A stretch of 64,000 nucleotides of DNA from Massariosphaeria phaeospora (taxonomy: Eukaryota; Ascomycota; Dothideomycetes; Pleosporales): contig JAADJZ010000034.1 in NCBI GenBank assembly GCA_011032825.1, forward strand, positions 124,001 through 188,000. The letters are read 5' to 3'. Shown here in pieces: positions 20,213-31,520 of the stretch. The notes below the pieces were generated by a model. The model had not been told where the DNA came from. It worked only from the letters and a program-made list of their open reading frames with translations, and searched no databases. A program made the translations under genes and the position numbers. The number at the start of each line of letters is the position of its first letter. Positions within the stretch are counted from its first letter, which is position 1.

Positions 20213-23200
20213 TCAACCTCGAACCCTCGCCGCGTTCTCATTGCTGCCCACCTGAGCCCCAAACCCATATGCCGTCTTCTTCCTGCGGCCTTTCCGATCG
20301 CCATACTGCTCGTCGAACTTCTTGATTGCGGTGAGCGACGACATGTCTTCAGAGATACTCGCACTGATTTCTTGCAGGGCCTTTTCAAAGTGGCGAGCGT
20401 GCAGGATGCGCTTCTCTGGGAATTGGTAGCCCTGGTGGGGCGTGGGTGCACCGTCTGACTTTGTACGAAGGGCAGATTGTTCTTCGTACCGTTCATCTAT
20501 AGGGCTAAGCGACGGTGGCTCATCCGCTGATGCAGTCTTGGTGGCAGCGATGGCAGCTTGCTCGTTCTCTTCCTTTACGCATGCTAGTGCTGCGGAGACA
20601 GCTAGATTCTTCATGTCGCTTCCGCTGTAGAAAGGTGTGCGTTTGGAAACGTCCCATAGATCCACCGACGCATCCAATTCTTCTCCTCTAAGATGGATCT
20701 TCAGAATTTTTCTGCGGTCGTCTTGAGTGGGCAAGTCTACGAGTAGTCGTCGCGGTAGTCGGCGGATGACCGCGTCGTCTAGATCGAATGGGCGATTCGT
20801 AGCGACCATGACGAAGACCGAGAGATCATTCAAACCATCCCATTCTTTTAGAAACTGGTTCAAGATATCCCGGTGCGAAGATCGTTCCCTGCCTATCGTC
20901 GAACGTGAAGCGAAGACTGCGTCTGCCTCGTCGAGGAATACGATGCAAGGTGACAGCTTGCGTGCTAGAGAGAAGACAGCAGCGACATTTTTTTCTCCTT
21001 CGCCAACGTACTTGTCCATTATCTGGCTACCGGATACTTCAAGTACTGTTGACCCACTCTCTTTCGCTACTGCCTTTACAAGCAGCGTCTTGCCGGTTCC
21101 GGGAGGGCCATAAAGAAGAGCGCCGGATATCTTCTCGGTGGCCAGAACACCATAACTAAAAGCATCTGGACGGAGAAGGGACATGGAAGTGAGTGTGCGG
21201 ATGGCTTCTACAGTGTCTTTAGGAACATGAACTTGGTCGAAGGTTGTTTTGAGTTGATCGGGATTTGCGATTCCGGGCATCAATCTCTTCTCATGCTTTG
21301 TCGCTGTGCTGGATATGCGATCCAAATCTCGCTGGCGCTCCATAGGCGACCTTTCCGCCGCTCTTCCATGCGTCTTGTAACGTTCTGGGAAACGTTTTAG
21401 TCCTTTTGCCGCCCACCAACTATGGATATCCCGTTCATTTCGGGCAGGTTCTTCCGCTTTGCGCTTGACGTAAGTGAACTTAACTTCATCACTACCCTTC
21501 AAAAGGCCCATAGCTAGTACCACGTGGGCCCAGTTGAGCTGAGGACTGCTAGGGTGCATGAGATGAAGCCCTAAAGTTGTCAATGCTATGCGATGTACTT
21601 CGTCATAGCTCATAATCTTCACACGGCAATATTCCGGGAGAACAGGATCAAAAGTAACCCGTTGGGTTTGGATTCGTCCGATATCGGTCAAACTGGCGGA
21701 GGCCACAGGATCCAGACACCTCAACATGTCCTGGATGTGCCGAAGATTAATGTAGGAAAACTTCTCCCATTCTGTGCGCGATATGATCATTAACCGGCCA
21801 GAAGAAATACTTCCATTCTCGACAAGGCTGTCAAAACTTGTGATAGGCACTATAATGGTCCGGAAGAAGCCCGCATCGCCTTCAGACTGTAGACTTTGCA
21901 CCCCACTTGCAGACATCTCTGGGATCAGCTCTCTGGAGCATGTAGTGCCAACAATCATGATATTCTCGCCCGCATTCCTACGCTTGCGGACAATGTCTTC
22001 AAGTTTTTGCATTATCCGACTGCCGTGCTGAGTGGCGTTGAGTTCTTTAATGTCTTTGACATATATAATTTTCGACTTGTTCGGTACTCTCGGTTGCCTC
22101 CGCAAAGGCCCAACATTCAGCTGGAATGTGAAGTCAGGTCTCGCATGTTTTGGTATGGCTGAGCTAAGATCGAACTCTGTCCCTCCAGTGTTCATAGAGT
22201 AATTAAAGAACTGGGCGTGGTTCGTGGCCGAGTTGGACGAAGTTGGGGGTGTATCGATTTGAGTCTGGTGGCCTGGAGTAATAAGGCCACGATTGCGTTT
22301 CAGTTCGCAAGAATCAATCAATGCCTCTAACAATGTGGAAATTTTCAAGTCTTCTAGTTGTAGCTCCGTTTGGGTCTGGGTGCGGGTATTTTGATCGCTC
22401 ACCGAACTCGAGTTATGGTCGGTCTGATTGCCTATTGACAACATGGACCTCAAGGGACCGAAGAGCGACTTGTACGCACCAGGAGGCGATGCAGGGAACA
22501 CGTTGGGAATATGGAACTCCACGGATTGATTTGAGGCTGCGTCCTGCTCATTGCCAAGTGCATCCTCCTTGGCCAAATCTTCAAACCCTGACAATCCTGA
22601 ACTATAGGTTTGGTAGCCTAAAGAGCGTAGGGAGTGTGGCGATGGTTCTGTTCCCTCACCAATATAGTCTCCTGCAAACTGTGCGAGATCTTGAGCCGTG
22701 AGTATTACCACATCAGATCCCATTTGTGCTGCAGATGCAAGTACGGTATCTACTAATTCTTTTTCATGCTCGTTGAACGGCGAATGTAAGATCAGGTTTG
22801 TCTTCGCTGATGGAAAGGAGTCGCTCATGGTGGGTTTGTTGGCGGACAAAGATGCTGCGATTGTAGCCCGTATTTCAGTCAATACTAGAGGAGGAATGCG
22901 CGGGGTCTGTTCAGCCGTTTCGGATCGTAAATGAGACAAATCTTCTTCTAAGAGTTCGGGCTCTCGATTTGCAAGAGTAAGACTTCGGGCATGTATGTCC
23001 TCTTGCCCTGCCATTTTGGTTTTCTCAGACGAGTTCTCTTGAGCCATTTCACGACCGCGGCGGGGCAGTGCGTTCTCCAGCCCTAAGTCTGCCAAATCCA
23101 CTCCTTTGTTGCCAACGAGCTCTTTGGCGATATGTTCTGCGAATTCTTTCTTTTGCTCCTCGCTTATGTTTTTTTTCCACATGCCTTTGACGATTCCTTC

Positions 23201-23740
23201 TAAAGCGTCGATCCCTATGGAGTAGTTCAAGAACGGGATGGCGTAGGTGCCGTGTTCACCAGACTCCGTATGTGTTACAGAAATTGTACATATGTTGTGC
23301 TCCATAGCTCTGCTTTGACCGAGCGGTGGTTCTTCGTGTAACAATACCCCATGCCTAAGGAACCAGTCGGGGATGTGGACAGGCGGAAGATCTTGAGCGC
23401 GATTCCGTCTTTGGGTGCGCCGTAGTGCCGAGGAATACCTCCGCGTTAACTCCCGTGATCGCTGGAGCTTCTGTGATAGAATCTCCGTATCCTCAGGTGC
23501 TATCGCAGCATCTGTTTGTTCGGCCGCCGTCGCTTTCTCTGGACTCTTCTTATCCGCGCCATTGTCATCGACTGGGGTATTGTCCGGATTCAAAGGAGGA
23601 ATCGGATTCTGCGCGAGGAGGCGAGTATAGTGGAATGATCGTAGTCGGTAGGGTGAAGGGTAGCGACGTCGGCGGGCGATTTGTGCAGTCGGTCTTGCTA
23701 TCGATGTTGACCGCAGTGCCGGTCGAATGGCGGCATACAT
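20213..23740 (-). CDS. Large mitochondrial AAA ATPase, Msp1/ATAD1-like AAA domain
   Basis: One unbroken frame of 1,175 residues from the ATG at 23740. The N-terminus is rich in Arg and Ala without acidic residues (MYAAIRPALRSTSIARPTAQIARRRR), a likely mitochondrial targeting sequence. The C-terminal third carries one AAA module: Walker A GPPGTGKT at about 878-885, Walker B CIVFLDEAD at about 932-940, sensor VATNRPFDLDDA and the arginine-finger region RRLPRRL. The block GSQIMDKYVGEGEKNV is typical of the meiotic-clade AAA proteins that include Msp1/ATAD1. The 850-residue N-terminal part is mostly unassigned, with disordered Ser/Thr/Gln-rich stretches and a possible second nucleotide-fold remnant around 560-690. 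Such proteins may extract or remodel membrane proteins; the substrate is unknown. It is divergent from the WD40 gene. Confidence 0.82.
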   Translation of the reverse strand: MYAAIRPALRSTSIARPTAQIARRRRYPSPYRLRSFHYTRLLAQNPIPPLNPDNTPVDDNGADKKSPEKATAAEQTDAAIAPEDTEILSQKLQRSRELTRRYSSALRRTQRRNRAQDLPPVHIPDWFLRHGVLLHEEPPLGQSRAMEHNICTISVTHTESGEHGTYAIPFLNYSIGIDALEGIVKGMWKKNISEEQKKEFAEHIAKELVGNKGVDLADLGLENALPRRGREMAQENSSEKTKMAGQEDIHARSLTLANREPELLEEDLSHLRSETAEQTPRIPPLVLTEIRATIAASLSANKPTMSDSFPSAKTNLILHSPFNEHEKELVDTVLASAAQMGSDVVILTAQDLAQFAGDYIGEGTEPSPHSLRSLGYQTYSSGLSGFEDLAKEDALGNEQDAASNQSVEFHIPNVFPASPPGAYKSLFGPLRSMLSIGNQTDHNSSSVSDQNTRTQTQTELQLEDLKISTLLEALIDSCELKRNRGLITPGHQTQIDTPPTSSNSATNHAQFFNYSMNTGGTEFDLSSAIPKHARPDFTFQLNVGPLRRQPRVPNKSKIIYVKDIKELNATQHGSRIMQKLEDIVRKRRNAGENIMIVGTTCSRELIPEMSASGVQSLQSEGDAGFFRTIIVPITSFDSLVENGSISSGRLMIISRTEWEKFSYINLRHIQDMLRCLDPVASASLTDIGRIQTQRVTFDPVLPEYCRVKIMSYDEVHRIALTTLGLHLMHPSSPQLNWAHVVLAMGLLKGSDEVKFTYVKRKAEEPARNERDIHSWWAAKGLKRFPERYKTHGRAAERSPMERQRDLDRISSTATKHEKRLMPGIANPDQLKTTFDQVHVPKDTVEAIRTLTSMSLLRPDAFSYGVLATEKISGALLYGPPGTGKTLLVKAVAKESGSTVLEVSGSQIMDKYVGEGEKNVAAVFSLARKLSPCIVFLDEADAVFASRSTIGRERSSHRDILNQFLKEWDGLNDLSVFVMVATNRPFDLDDAVIRRLPRRLLVDLPTQDDRRKILKIHLRGEELDASVDLWDVSKRTPFYSGSDMKNLAVSAALACVKEENEQAAIAATKTASADEPPSLSPIDERYEEQSALRTKSDGAPTPHQGYQFPEKRILHARHFEKALQEISASISEDMSSLTAIKKFDEQYGDRKGRRKKTAYGFGAQVGSNENAARVRG

Positions 23741-24650
23741 ACGGATGTAGCGAGCCTCCTGCGAGCGCTCGAGGTCGGTAACCTACAAAAATCAATGTAG
23801 GCGGCCCAGGAGAAGGGCAATGGCTGCTGGCGCTGAGCGTTGTCGCGAGGTGATCTTTTCCTTTCCTTTCCTCAGCCTGGACGGCCGAGGTCCATGCCAA
23901 GCACTCGGCTACAGCTGCCCATGTCCAAGACACGTGTGCACAATGGATGCATCGTACATACGTTACTCTATACATATCGAGTATCTACAGTTGCGCTTAG
24001 ATCCACCTACCTGCTCTGTACTGGCTGCAGATTACTGTATATAGCCAACTTCCACTCGCATTAGTCGATACCTGATTGTAGTACCTGCTTCTGGGTGGCG
24101 TAATTCTGGTGGAAAGGCGCTGAGCCAGAGTCTTCTCCTGCTAGTAGTCGTAGACTTGTAGTAGACGAAACTTCCTTGACCTTTAGCTATCTTCGACGCC
24201 CAAAGCAGCAGTCGACGGCGCCCAGAGTGAAACCGGGAGGCGTGTGATGGGCGTTGCCGCAGGGTGATGAGGTTTAGCGGACCAATGGCCATGCGGACGG
24301 CGCCGTGCCGTCGGTGCGAATCGCTCTTTTGCTGTGTTGACCCCCAAGGCTCAAGCCCACCATCCTGATCCTGATCCTGATCCACCTCACACGGCATGAA
24401 CTGAAAATCACTGCAAGCGCGAGGGGAGCTGCCTCTCTCCGTCATGCATCTCTCTCACCTCTAGGAATTGGCCAACGTTGCACCAATTGCACCTCCGCCT
24501 CCATTGTCTTACCGTGGTCCTTGCCACAAGCTCGTACTAGCCGTCGACGCCAACTCCCACTGCTGTTACTCTGCATTCCACATTACCTGACCAACCTCCC
24601 GGCAAGCGCACCGGGCCAAGCGCACCTCCGCCATGACGCCTGCCTGAAAT
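23741..24650. other. Divergent promoter region (AAA ATPase / WD40 gene)
   Basis: It separates two divergent genes. A short (CCTGAT)n-type microsatellite lies at about 24362-24382. The 137-codon minus-strand frame at 24032-24445 has no protein-like character. Confidence 0.5.
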
Positions 24651-27600
24651 GTGTGCCATCTGCAGCCCGAGACATCGCATCCTCAGATGTCGCTCACCCC
24701 ATCGAACTCCCGGATGATGAGCCCTGCCTGGGGAGGCATCAAGCTCACGCCCTCGCCCTCGCCTTTCCTCAAGAGCATGAACACCCCGCTCCGCTCTCCC
24801 GTCAAACCGAGCCGGCTCGAAGCCAGCCTCGCCCTCAAGCAAGTCATTGGCACCACGACCAGCTCCGCCAATGCCTTTGACAGCCTCAGCGCGGGCCGGT
24901 CCTTCGCCTTCACTGCTGGCGCTGCCGCAGTCCTTGCGACCGTCGACGAACAGCAGCGCGTCTCGCAGCGCTTCTACCGCGCGCGCCCCACCACCAATCC
25001 GCTCAATCCCTCCGCCTCCGTCTACGGAGGGCCCTCCACGCCGACGCAAAATGAGAGTCGCAATCGCATGGCTGCGTCTCTGCGCGATGCTGGCGTGGGC
25101 ACCGCGTCATCACTGGCGTCCCCCGCGCATGAGTGGGCCGACTCGCCCTCGAGCAAGAGCTGGACAGCGCGCGAGCGGATCAAAGCCGCTACATGCGTCT
25201 CATTAAGCCCCGACGGCAAGTTCCTCGCTGTGGGGGAGGTATGTTTGCCAACCATCCCACCTACCTCCAGCCGCTGATATGCATGCCTAGACCGGGTACA
25301 AGCCGCGGGTTCTGGTTTTCTCTACTGCTCCAGAAGCCCCGCCCGAGACTCCCTTGACCTCGCTCTCCGAGCACACCTTCGGCGTCCGGTGCGTTGCCTT
25401 CAGTCCCGACTCCCAGTACCTCGCCAGTTTAGGTTCCGCGAACGATGGCTTTCTGTACGTTTGGAGTATCAACACTCGAACCGGCGCCGCGACGCTACAT
25501 GCCAGCAACAAATGCACGAGCAACATCAACCGCATAGCGTGGATAGGGAACAATCTCATCACTGTTGGCACCAGGCACGTGAAGGTATGGAGGATCGAGG
25601 ATGGCAGCTCGACGCCTCGCGCCTCAAAACCGCGACAAAGCGACGTCTCATTTCTATCGAGTACAGCCCACAGGACACTGCCAGGCCGTAATTGTCTGCT
25701 TGAAACCCTACTAGAAGTCAATTTCACTAGTGTCGTCGCCGTTGCTCCGTCCAAGGCCATCGTGGCATCAGACAAAGGCGACGTTTGTCTCATTGACGAT
25801 ACGGATGGAACACAGCGCTTTTTTAAGGTCGCGGAAGCTGGGTTCGCGGTCACTTCCATGGCAGTTGACACAAAGGGACGCCTCCATCTCGCTGGCAGCC
25901 ACGGTGGGCTGAAAACACTGAACATCCGAGATACCATCGAATCAGTGACTCCGCCGCCGTCACCGCCACCAAGCGTAGAATCTCCTATTGTCACTTTGAC
26001 CTCAAACTCAAACCAGATCGAAGCAATTGTTTCTCTCCTAGAGTACATAGTCACCGTGGATTCTCAACGTTCGATCCGCTTGTCGCACTTGTGCTCCGCT
26101 GAGGACGAATCTTTGATCGGCGATATCGTCGAGAAACTACCCGCTCATGGTGACTCCGTACTGGGAGTGGCTACTCTAGCAAAGCCCAACACTCCTAATG
26201 CCTCGTTTTACACTTGGTCAGCGGAAGGTTCAATCTTGTTCTGGGACTATGATGGTGTCTGCAAGGAATCGTTAGAAATAACGCTGGAGCAAGTTGACGG
26301 TTCGGATGCAGACTCGAACGAACTGAAGACTGTCCGCGCATCTCGTGACGCCAGCTATCTCGTATCTGGGGATAAATTAGGAGTCCTTCGCATCATCGAC
26401 TGCAAAACCAAACAGAGTGCCTTCGACTTCAAAGCGCACGCTAGCGAGATCACCAGCATCTCCATTTATGAGGGAAAAGACCCCGCTTATATCGCCTGCG
26501 CCAGCAGAGACAGAATGGTCCAAATCTTTGCACGAAGAAACGGCACATGGGACCTGATGCAGACGTTGGACGAGCATGTGGGGGCCGTTACCGGAATACT
26601 TTTCTCCAGAAACGGGATGCGATTGGTGTCTTCCTCCTCCGACCGCACGCTAGTGGTCCGCGAAATGGTGTCCCGAGAGGATGAAGGCGGAACAACAAGT
26701 GCTTTTGTGATCTTGCGCAGTGTCATATTGAAATCAACGCCTGTTTCCATGGCGTGGGTTCATGAGCAAGACGATATTCTTTTGGTTTCAACCATTGACC
26801 GCCAAGTACACAAATACGACTTGCGCAATGGCCAATGTCTGAGCTCCTTTCGCGCCTCTGATACTGAAGGAGGTGACGCGGTCATTTTGTCTTCCTTAGT
26901 TCATGTACCGCGTCCATGGGGACCTCCACTGATCGCTGGCGTTTCGAGTACAGACAAGTCGATTCGTCTCTATGAGGAAAATGGGAGCGTCGTCGCCCGT
27001 GAATGGGGTCACACCGAGGGTGTCACGGATGTGGCTTTAGTACAAGGTGGTAACTCGGAAACTGAGGGCAACCACCAGAAGTCACTGGTTACGGTCGCTG
27101 TCGACGGCACGATATTTGTATGGGCGCTTGCATTACAGACTTCTCATCGACAGGACATGTCAAAGTCAATGGATCTTGCCGGTCATAGTACGCCGACGCA
27201 AGATCTTTTGGCAACCCGACCTCCTCTGCGACGTGTATTTTCACAATCTGAGCTGGCACGATTTCAGCGCTCTTCCGAAGACGACAACGTTACCCCAACA
27301 GGCAATCGATCACCGAAGTTACGGAAGAGGCTATCAAAGTTTACATTAGCTCAGCCTCCGAGGCTGGAACCGTCGCCTCTGCCGAGTATTTCACGAGATA
27401 ATCGGCCAGGCGGACTTTCGCAAGGCTACAGTTCTCTACGCAGCAAGTCATATCGCAATCGGTCTCCCTCGCCACCTAGCCCTCGCCATCCTCAGGTCAC
27501 AAAACGTAGATCGTCTGTCGACGTCCGCGTTCGTACGAAGGCTTCCACTAACGAATTTGGGAGCATAGGTGCGTCGACTGAGAGTCTTTGTCGCACTCTC

Positions 27601-28011
27601 CGCGCGTATCGGAAGCGCCTTGCCAATACTTCAGATTCGCTCACCTCAGAGCTCACCCGAGAGGTGGAGCGCGAACTCGCACTCACCGCACGAGCGGTTG
27701 GGGAAAAAGCCAAAGGATCAAAGCTTGATGAAAGTGTTATGGTGAAGTTACTGGATCAATATTCTGAGCGACTCGTCAGCATGTTCGACGAGAGAATCGC
27801 CGCTAGCGTGGCAGTCAGAGCTAGGGAGAATAGCGAGAGCGGATTGTCCGCAGGATTGATGTCGCCTGCACTCGACACAGAAGCAGACAAGGAGAAGGAG
27901 AAGGAGAAAGAAGGTGATAGAGGAGCGAATGATCCGATTACGACCAGCCCTGACTTGGTGCTTGCGAGCACTCGTCTCTCGGTAAATGAAGGCTACACCA
28001 TCCCGGAGTGA
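24651..28011 (+). CDS. WD40-repeat protein of the WDR62/MAPKBP1 (MABP1) type
   Basis: Exon 1 is 24651-25238 and exon 2 is 25291-28011; the 52-nt intron (GTATGT...GCCTAG) joins FLAVGE|TGYKPRVLVF. Total is 1,103 aa from the first ATG; an ATG 12 codons on (24687) is an equal candidate. A disordered Ser/Pro-rich N-terminus (1-165) precedes two sets of WD repeats (about 175-800), recognisable from GVRCVAFSPDSQYLAS, HVKVWRIEDG, SISIYEGKDPAYIACASRDRMVQIF and GAVTGILFSRNGMRLVSSSSDRTL. Their order and the GETGYKP block match the animal MABP1/WDR62 family, scaffolds for MAP-kinase signalling and spindle poles. The C-terminus has a Ser/Arg-rich linker and a helical segment at about 920-1040 with an acidic KEKEKEKEGD run. 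Fungal function is not established. Confidence 0.82.
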
Positions 28012-29479
28012 TACATCCTTCTAAACCCGGTAGCATGGACTTTGGATATGAGGCACTTGGCGACAAGGCGTTTACAGCGGGTTATTTTTACGGGGACGTG
28101 GCGCTCGGTTGCTCGGGAATGACGAAGTGTTTTTGGACGGAGAGGGGCACGGGCGTTGGTTCACTCTACGAAGGGATGGATAAGGCAGGCAATTCTTTTT
28201 GGATACCACTTATGTTAATGTTTACGGTAGCGTCTTCTTTCTAGCGAATAGACAAAAAGTCTTATATGAGGTTTTCATCCTGGGCAGATTGTACCGTCGT
28301 CTAAACAAATTGAGGCTCGTCGCAATGAGCTCGCGAAAACCTTTTGATCTGGTATCTTCGTCGTTGTAGGCGGGTTAGGGTGGGGTCTTGGGAAAAGTCG
28401 GACATTAAAATCCCAACCAAACCAACCAACAGGATCAAAAACGGACCGAATTTTTGAACGGATTGACCTAGCTCGTGTGGTACCAACAGTGTTATTCCGG
28501 GTCCTTCCGTCGCATGTGGGAAGGAAGCTGGTACTACCAACGCTTCTACAAGAGAGTTAGATTGAGGCTCACACGGCGCCCATACGCTTCCCAAAGATAC
28601 ATTTCGAGTCCTCTAGATCTTGTATATCAGTATGTTGAAGTCCGTTGGGCTACTGTCGACCTAAGCCCGAGGCCCAGCCGCCGCCATGTGCACATAAGAG
28701 TGCTTGTTCAGTAGTAGGAGGGTTTGCTCGACATCCTTCAAATCAACATAACCCGATCGGAAATTAATGCATGCAGTACGGAATACATATTCGAGAGGCT
28801 CCACAAAACGAAGCACCCACTCAGCTCACGCTGAAAACAAACAAGGCGCTCCGCAGCAAATTTGAGCGTTGCGACAACTTTCTCATCCTCTAGGCCTCTA
28901 AGGGAAAACTCGGCGTCCGATTCTCTTTCTCAAAGACCTTAGTGCCGTTGGAGATTATTACTAGCATACTTGAAGCGACTCGGCAAGCTCTCGCGCTCCT
29001 ACCACCTACATTTTAGAGATGCGAGGCGAGCACTAAAATAAGGTTAAAAAAGTGGTAGCGAGCTTATAGCGAGGTGGTGCCCTATTTGGTTTGAGCGTGA
29101 GCTGAAGAGATGGTTTCGTTATAGAGCGTATTCTCAGAACTATGGTTTGTCAAGATGATTCTTCTTGCCTCTTGTGTCTAGTGGGCTCTGAGAGAGAATA
29201 TACTGATTGCGGGCTTGTTCTTACGAGGAGAACTCAACACCAGGTTCTTCCTCTGGTACTAGGTACCTCGATCGTCGCAGTGAACAACGTCGCTTTTCAC
29301 TGTCCAACCCTCTTCTACTCCTAGTGCAGTTGTAGTCCAACACGGTGTACCATACTCCAACTAAGACGGGAAGTGTGAGCCGGTTCAGCTATGCACATAT
29401 ATAAAGTATCTTTTGTACGCCAGCTTTTCTTTCTTCAATAGTTCTCTCTGCTCTCGAATCCCGCTTCAACCACTTCAAG
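28012..29479. other. Intergenic spacer with repeat relics
   Basis: No intact gene. The part at about 28960-29100 has imperfect inverted segments (CTCCTACCACCT against AAGTGGTAGCGAG and GCGAGGTGGTG) and is likely a decayed repeat. A TATA-like ATATATAAAG at about 29396-29405 lies 75-85 bases before the secreted-protein start. Confidence 0.45.
29130..29168. repeat. Dispersed repeat block, copy 2 (see 17902-17940)
   Basis: TCTCAGAACTATGGTT, T, GTCAAGATGA and TTCT replace the C-containing versions of copy 1. The changes are C to T relative to copy 1, in keeping with decay by transition. Confidence 0.6.
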
Positions 29480-30073
29480 ATGAGACTTCTTACCACTGGA
29501 GGCGTCCTTTTGGCCAGCTTTGTCGCGTCGTCTGTCGCTTTTGTTACTCCCTCAGCCCAAACTCCTTCTCAGGGCGATTCCGACTCTTCGATCTACAAAC
29601 GGGCGGTAAAGGGTGTAATCGCGGATGAATGTGTAAGATCTCTGCTCTGCTCTTGTTACGTTAGAAATAACTTTGTTTCCCCTCGCAGATAGGGTGCATG
29701 TTGGTGTGCATTAATAACCTGCTGTATGAACACGGAGAAATGGAGCCATCATTCGAAAACGGAGACGGAGAAATCGTAACCGTAATGGGAGATGTCCTAA
29801 ACGAAAACGGAGACGTAGAGCTGGATTTTGGCGAGAAGTCGTGCGAATGGGACGCTCCGGGACGGCTTTGGTATTTCCTAGAGTAAGGATGACTCTGAAT
29901 TCCAGGTGCAGTGAAGAGTAACGAAGCCTGCTGACGCTGACAGATGTGCCGAACCATGCGAAGCTAGAGGAAAATGTATGCAAGACAACGGAGAACAGTA
30001 TAGCGAGCCTGAGGGCTACTTGTTACAATTGAAGATGGACGGGTACCTCACGGTGTGGCGAGGACCTGAGTGA
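29480..30073 (+). CDS. Small secreted cysteine-containing protein (effector-like)
   Basis: Exons 29480-29632, 29689-29882 and 29944-30073; introns of 56 and 61 nt with GTAAGA/GTAAGG donors and CGCAG/GACAG acceptors; 158 aa. The N-terminus (MRLLTTGGVLLASFVASSVAF) is a clear signal peptide with cleavage near residue 20. A Lys-Arg at about residues 40-41 (IYKR|AVKG) is a likely Kex2 site that would release a mature chain of about 117 residues. That chain has seven Cys (in DEC, IGC, LVC, KSC, LEC, EPC and GKC), many acidic residues and no known domain. Small size, secretion, pro-peptide and Cys content are the usual marks of fungal effectors or antimicrobial secreted proteins, but no function can be read. 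An odd number of Cys leaves one unpaired. A dead transposon lies 400 bp downstream. Confidence 0.72.
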
Positions 30074-30479
30074 TGATTGATACTCGCGATTCTACTCTTC
30101 TCGTCAACATCCCTCTGAGGTCTACTAGCTAGCAAACCACCCTCTGTATATCAGAATCACACTCGTTTTTCATGCCTGACTTGTACACGCTTTGACTCCA
30201 AAACGCTTAAATGCGTGTCTCTTCAGCGCCGCACTTTTTCTCTGAGTCCAACCGAGGCCCTGGCTCAATACTGAGATCACGGCAAACAGAGAAACATGCG
30301 TTGTCCAATGGATGTGTTAAATTGGCCAGGGATACGAGAGGGTGATATGTCGTGAAGTGAATGGCTTGCAACAAAGGTAGCAAAAGACAAGGCCGGCCGG
30401 GTTTATCTTGGCGCTTACTAAGTATCCCTACAGCGTGGTTTATTAGTCATCTGACAGCCCCACCAGATAACCGACGCGC
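30074..30479. other. Spacer between secreted-protein gene and transposon relic
   Basis: No gene is supported. The left end of the transposon may lie in this interval, but I could not find a terminal inverted repeat pair by eye. Confidence 0.4.
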
Positions 30480-31520
30480 CTCATCGCGTTCAACCAGCTA
30501 TGGCTTCAACACCACGCCAATTGCTTCACAAAACAGTTGGCCACTCTCTAGCTACTGATGTATCTACACGGAAAAGATATAGCACGACTATACTTCGTAT
30601 AGCTGCAAAGCTATACGAGCCTCCTCGCTCTACTCTTGAAGGCGGTCGGCAACGCAAAGAAACCAAAGCTCCTCCCTACTGCCTCCCTACTGAAGAACGA
30701 TATTTTACTCAGTGGGTCTTAGATCGCGATCGACGAGCATTTACACCCCACATCGTTGACGTACGATAAAAGGCAGACGTTCTACTCGCCGCCCGCGACG
30801 CGGACAAAATCCTCCTGTAGACACGCGCTAGGTGTCACGCTTCATGAACAACCAGTCTGAGCTTCAATAAAGTGGAACGGGAATAGAAATCCCGCCAATA
30901 CCGTGCGAAATGCGAAGATCCCGTCAAGGTCAACGCGTGGTTCAAGGCTGTAGAGGAGCTGCGCCAGGCGCATGGGATACGATGAGGACGTGTACAACTT
31001 TGACGAGACTAGGTCTGGGTTTATGATCGGGGTCGCTGCAATGTCAAAGGTGGCCACTAGCTCTGGGCAGACAATTGCGACTTGGGACGACGATTGAATT
31101 CAAGGTCTGGTTGGCATATCCCGCACCAGGCTAGTTGGTACCGCGATGTAATTCTTGAGGGCCACAGCAGCCATACTATGCCTCAATTTGTTTGGTCAAA
31201 TTCTATGCAGAGAACGAGATCAGCACTCACACGTCAGATCTCTTCCAATCGTTGGCTGCTTCTCTCTTTCTAAGAGAATGTACGGACACGAGGTTGGAGA
31301 GCTTACACGCAAAGGGGTTTCTCTTTATCTATGCACATATCCGCACGTTACTTCTCTCGGAGCAGAACATCTAGAGCAGGTTTCAAACGACAGGGCTCAT
31401 CCCATGCAGCTGTAGCTAGCGAAGCAGCAGATCGACAGCATTTTCGCGAATATCTATTGAACGCACCTCAGAGTAATAGTAACGCCCGCAATTCATCTTC
31501 TCTAGAGCTCTAGCCGAGCA
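30480..31520 (+). mobile_element. Degenerate pogo/Fot1-type (Tc1/mariner superfamily) transposon relic
   Basis: Broken translations in the three plus frames follow the transposase in order. At 30500-30769 comes the helix-turn-helix part (RIAAKLYEPPRSTLEGG, then RYFTQWVLDRDRRAF); then a stop at 30768 and KADVLLAARD. At about 30905-30975 comes QYRAKCEDPVKVNAWF. At about 30985-31097 comes the catalytic block EDVYNFDETRSGFMIGV. At about 31146-31180 comes ILEGHSSHTMPQF, where the family normally has an Asp. At about 31255-31400 come CFSLSKRMYGHEVGELTR and SEQNI...SRFQTTGLIP. At least five stops and several frameshifts separate these pieces, so the element cannot make a transposase. It is too decayed to define its ends. 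Confidence 0.75.
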
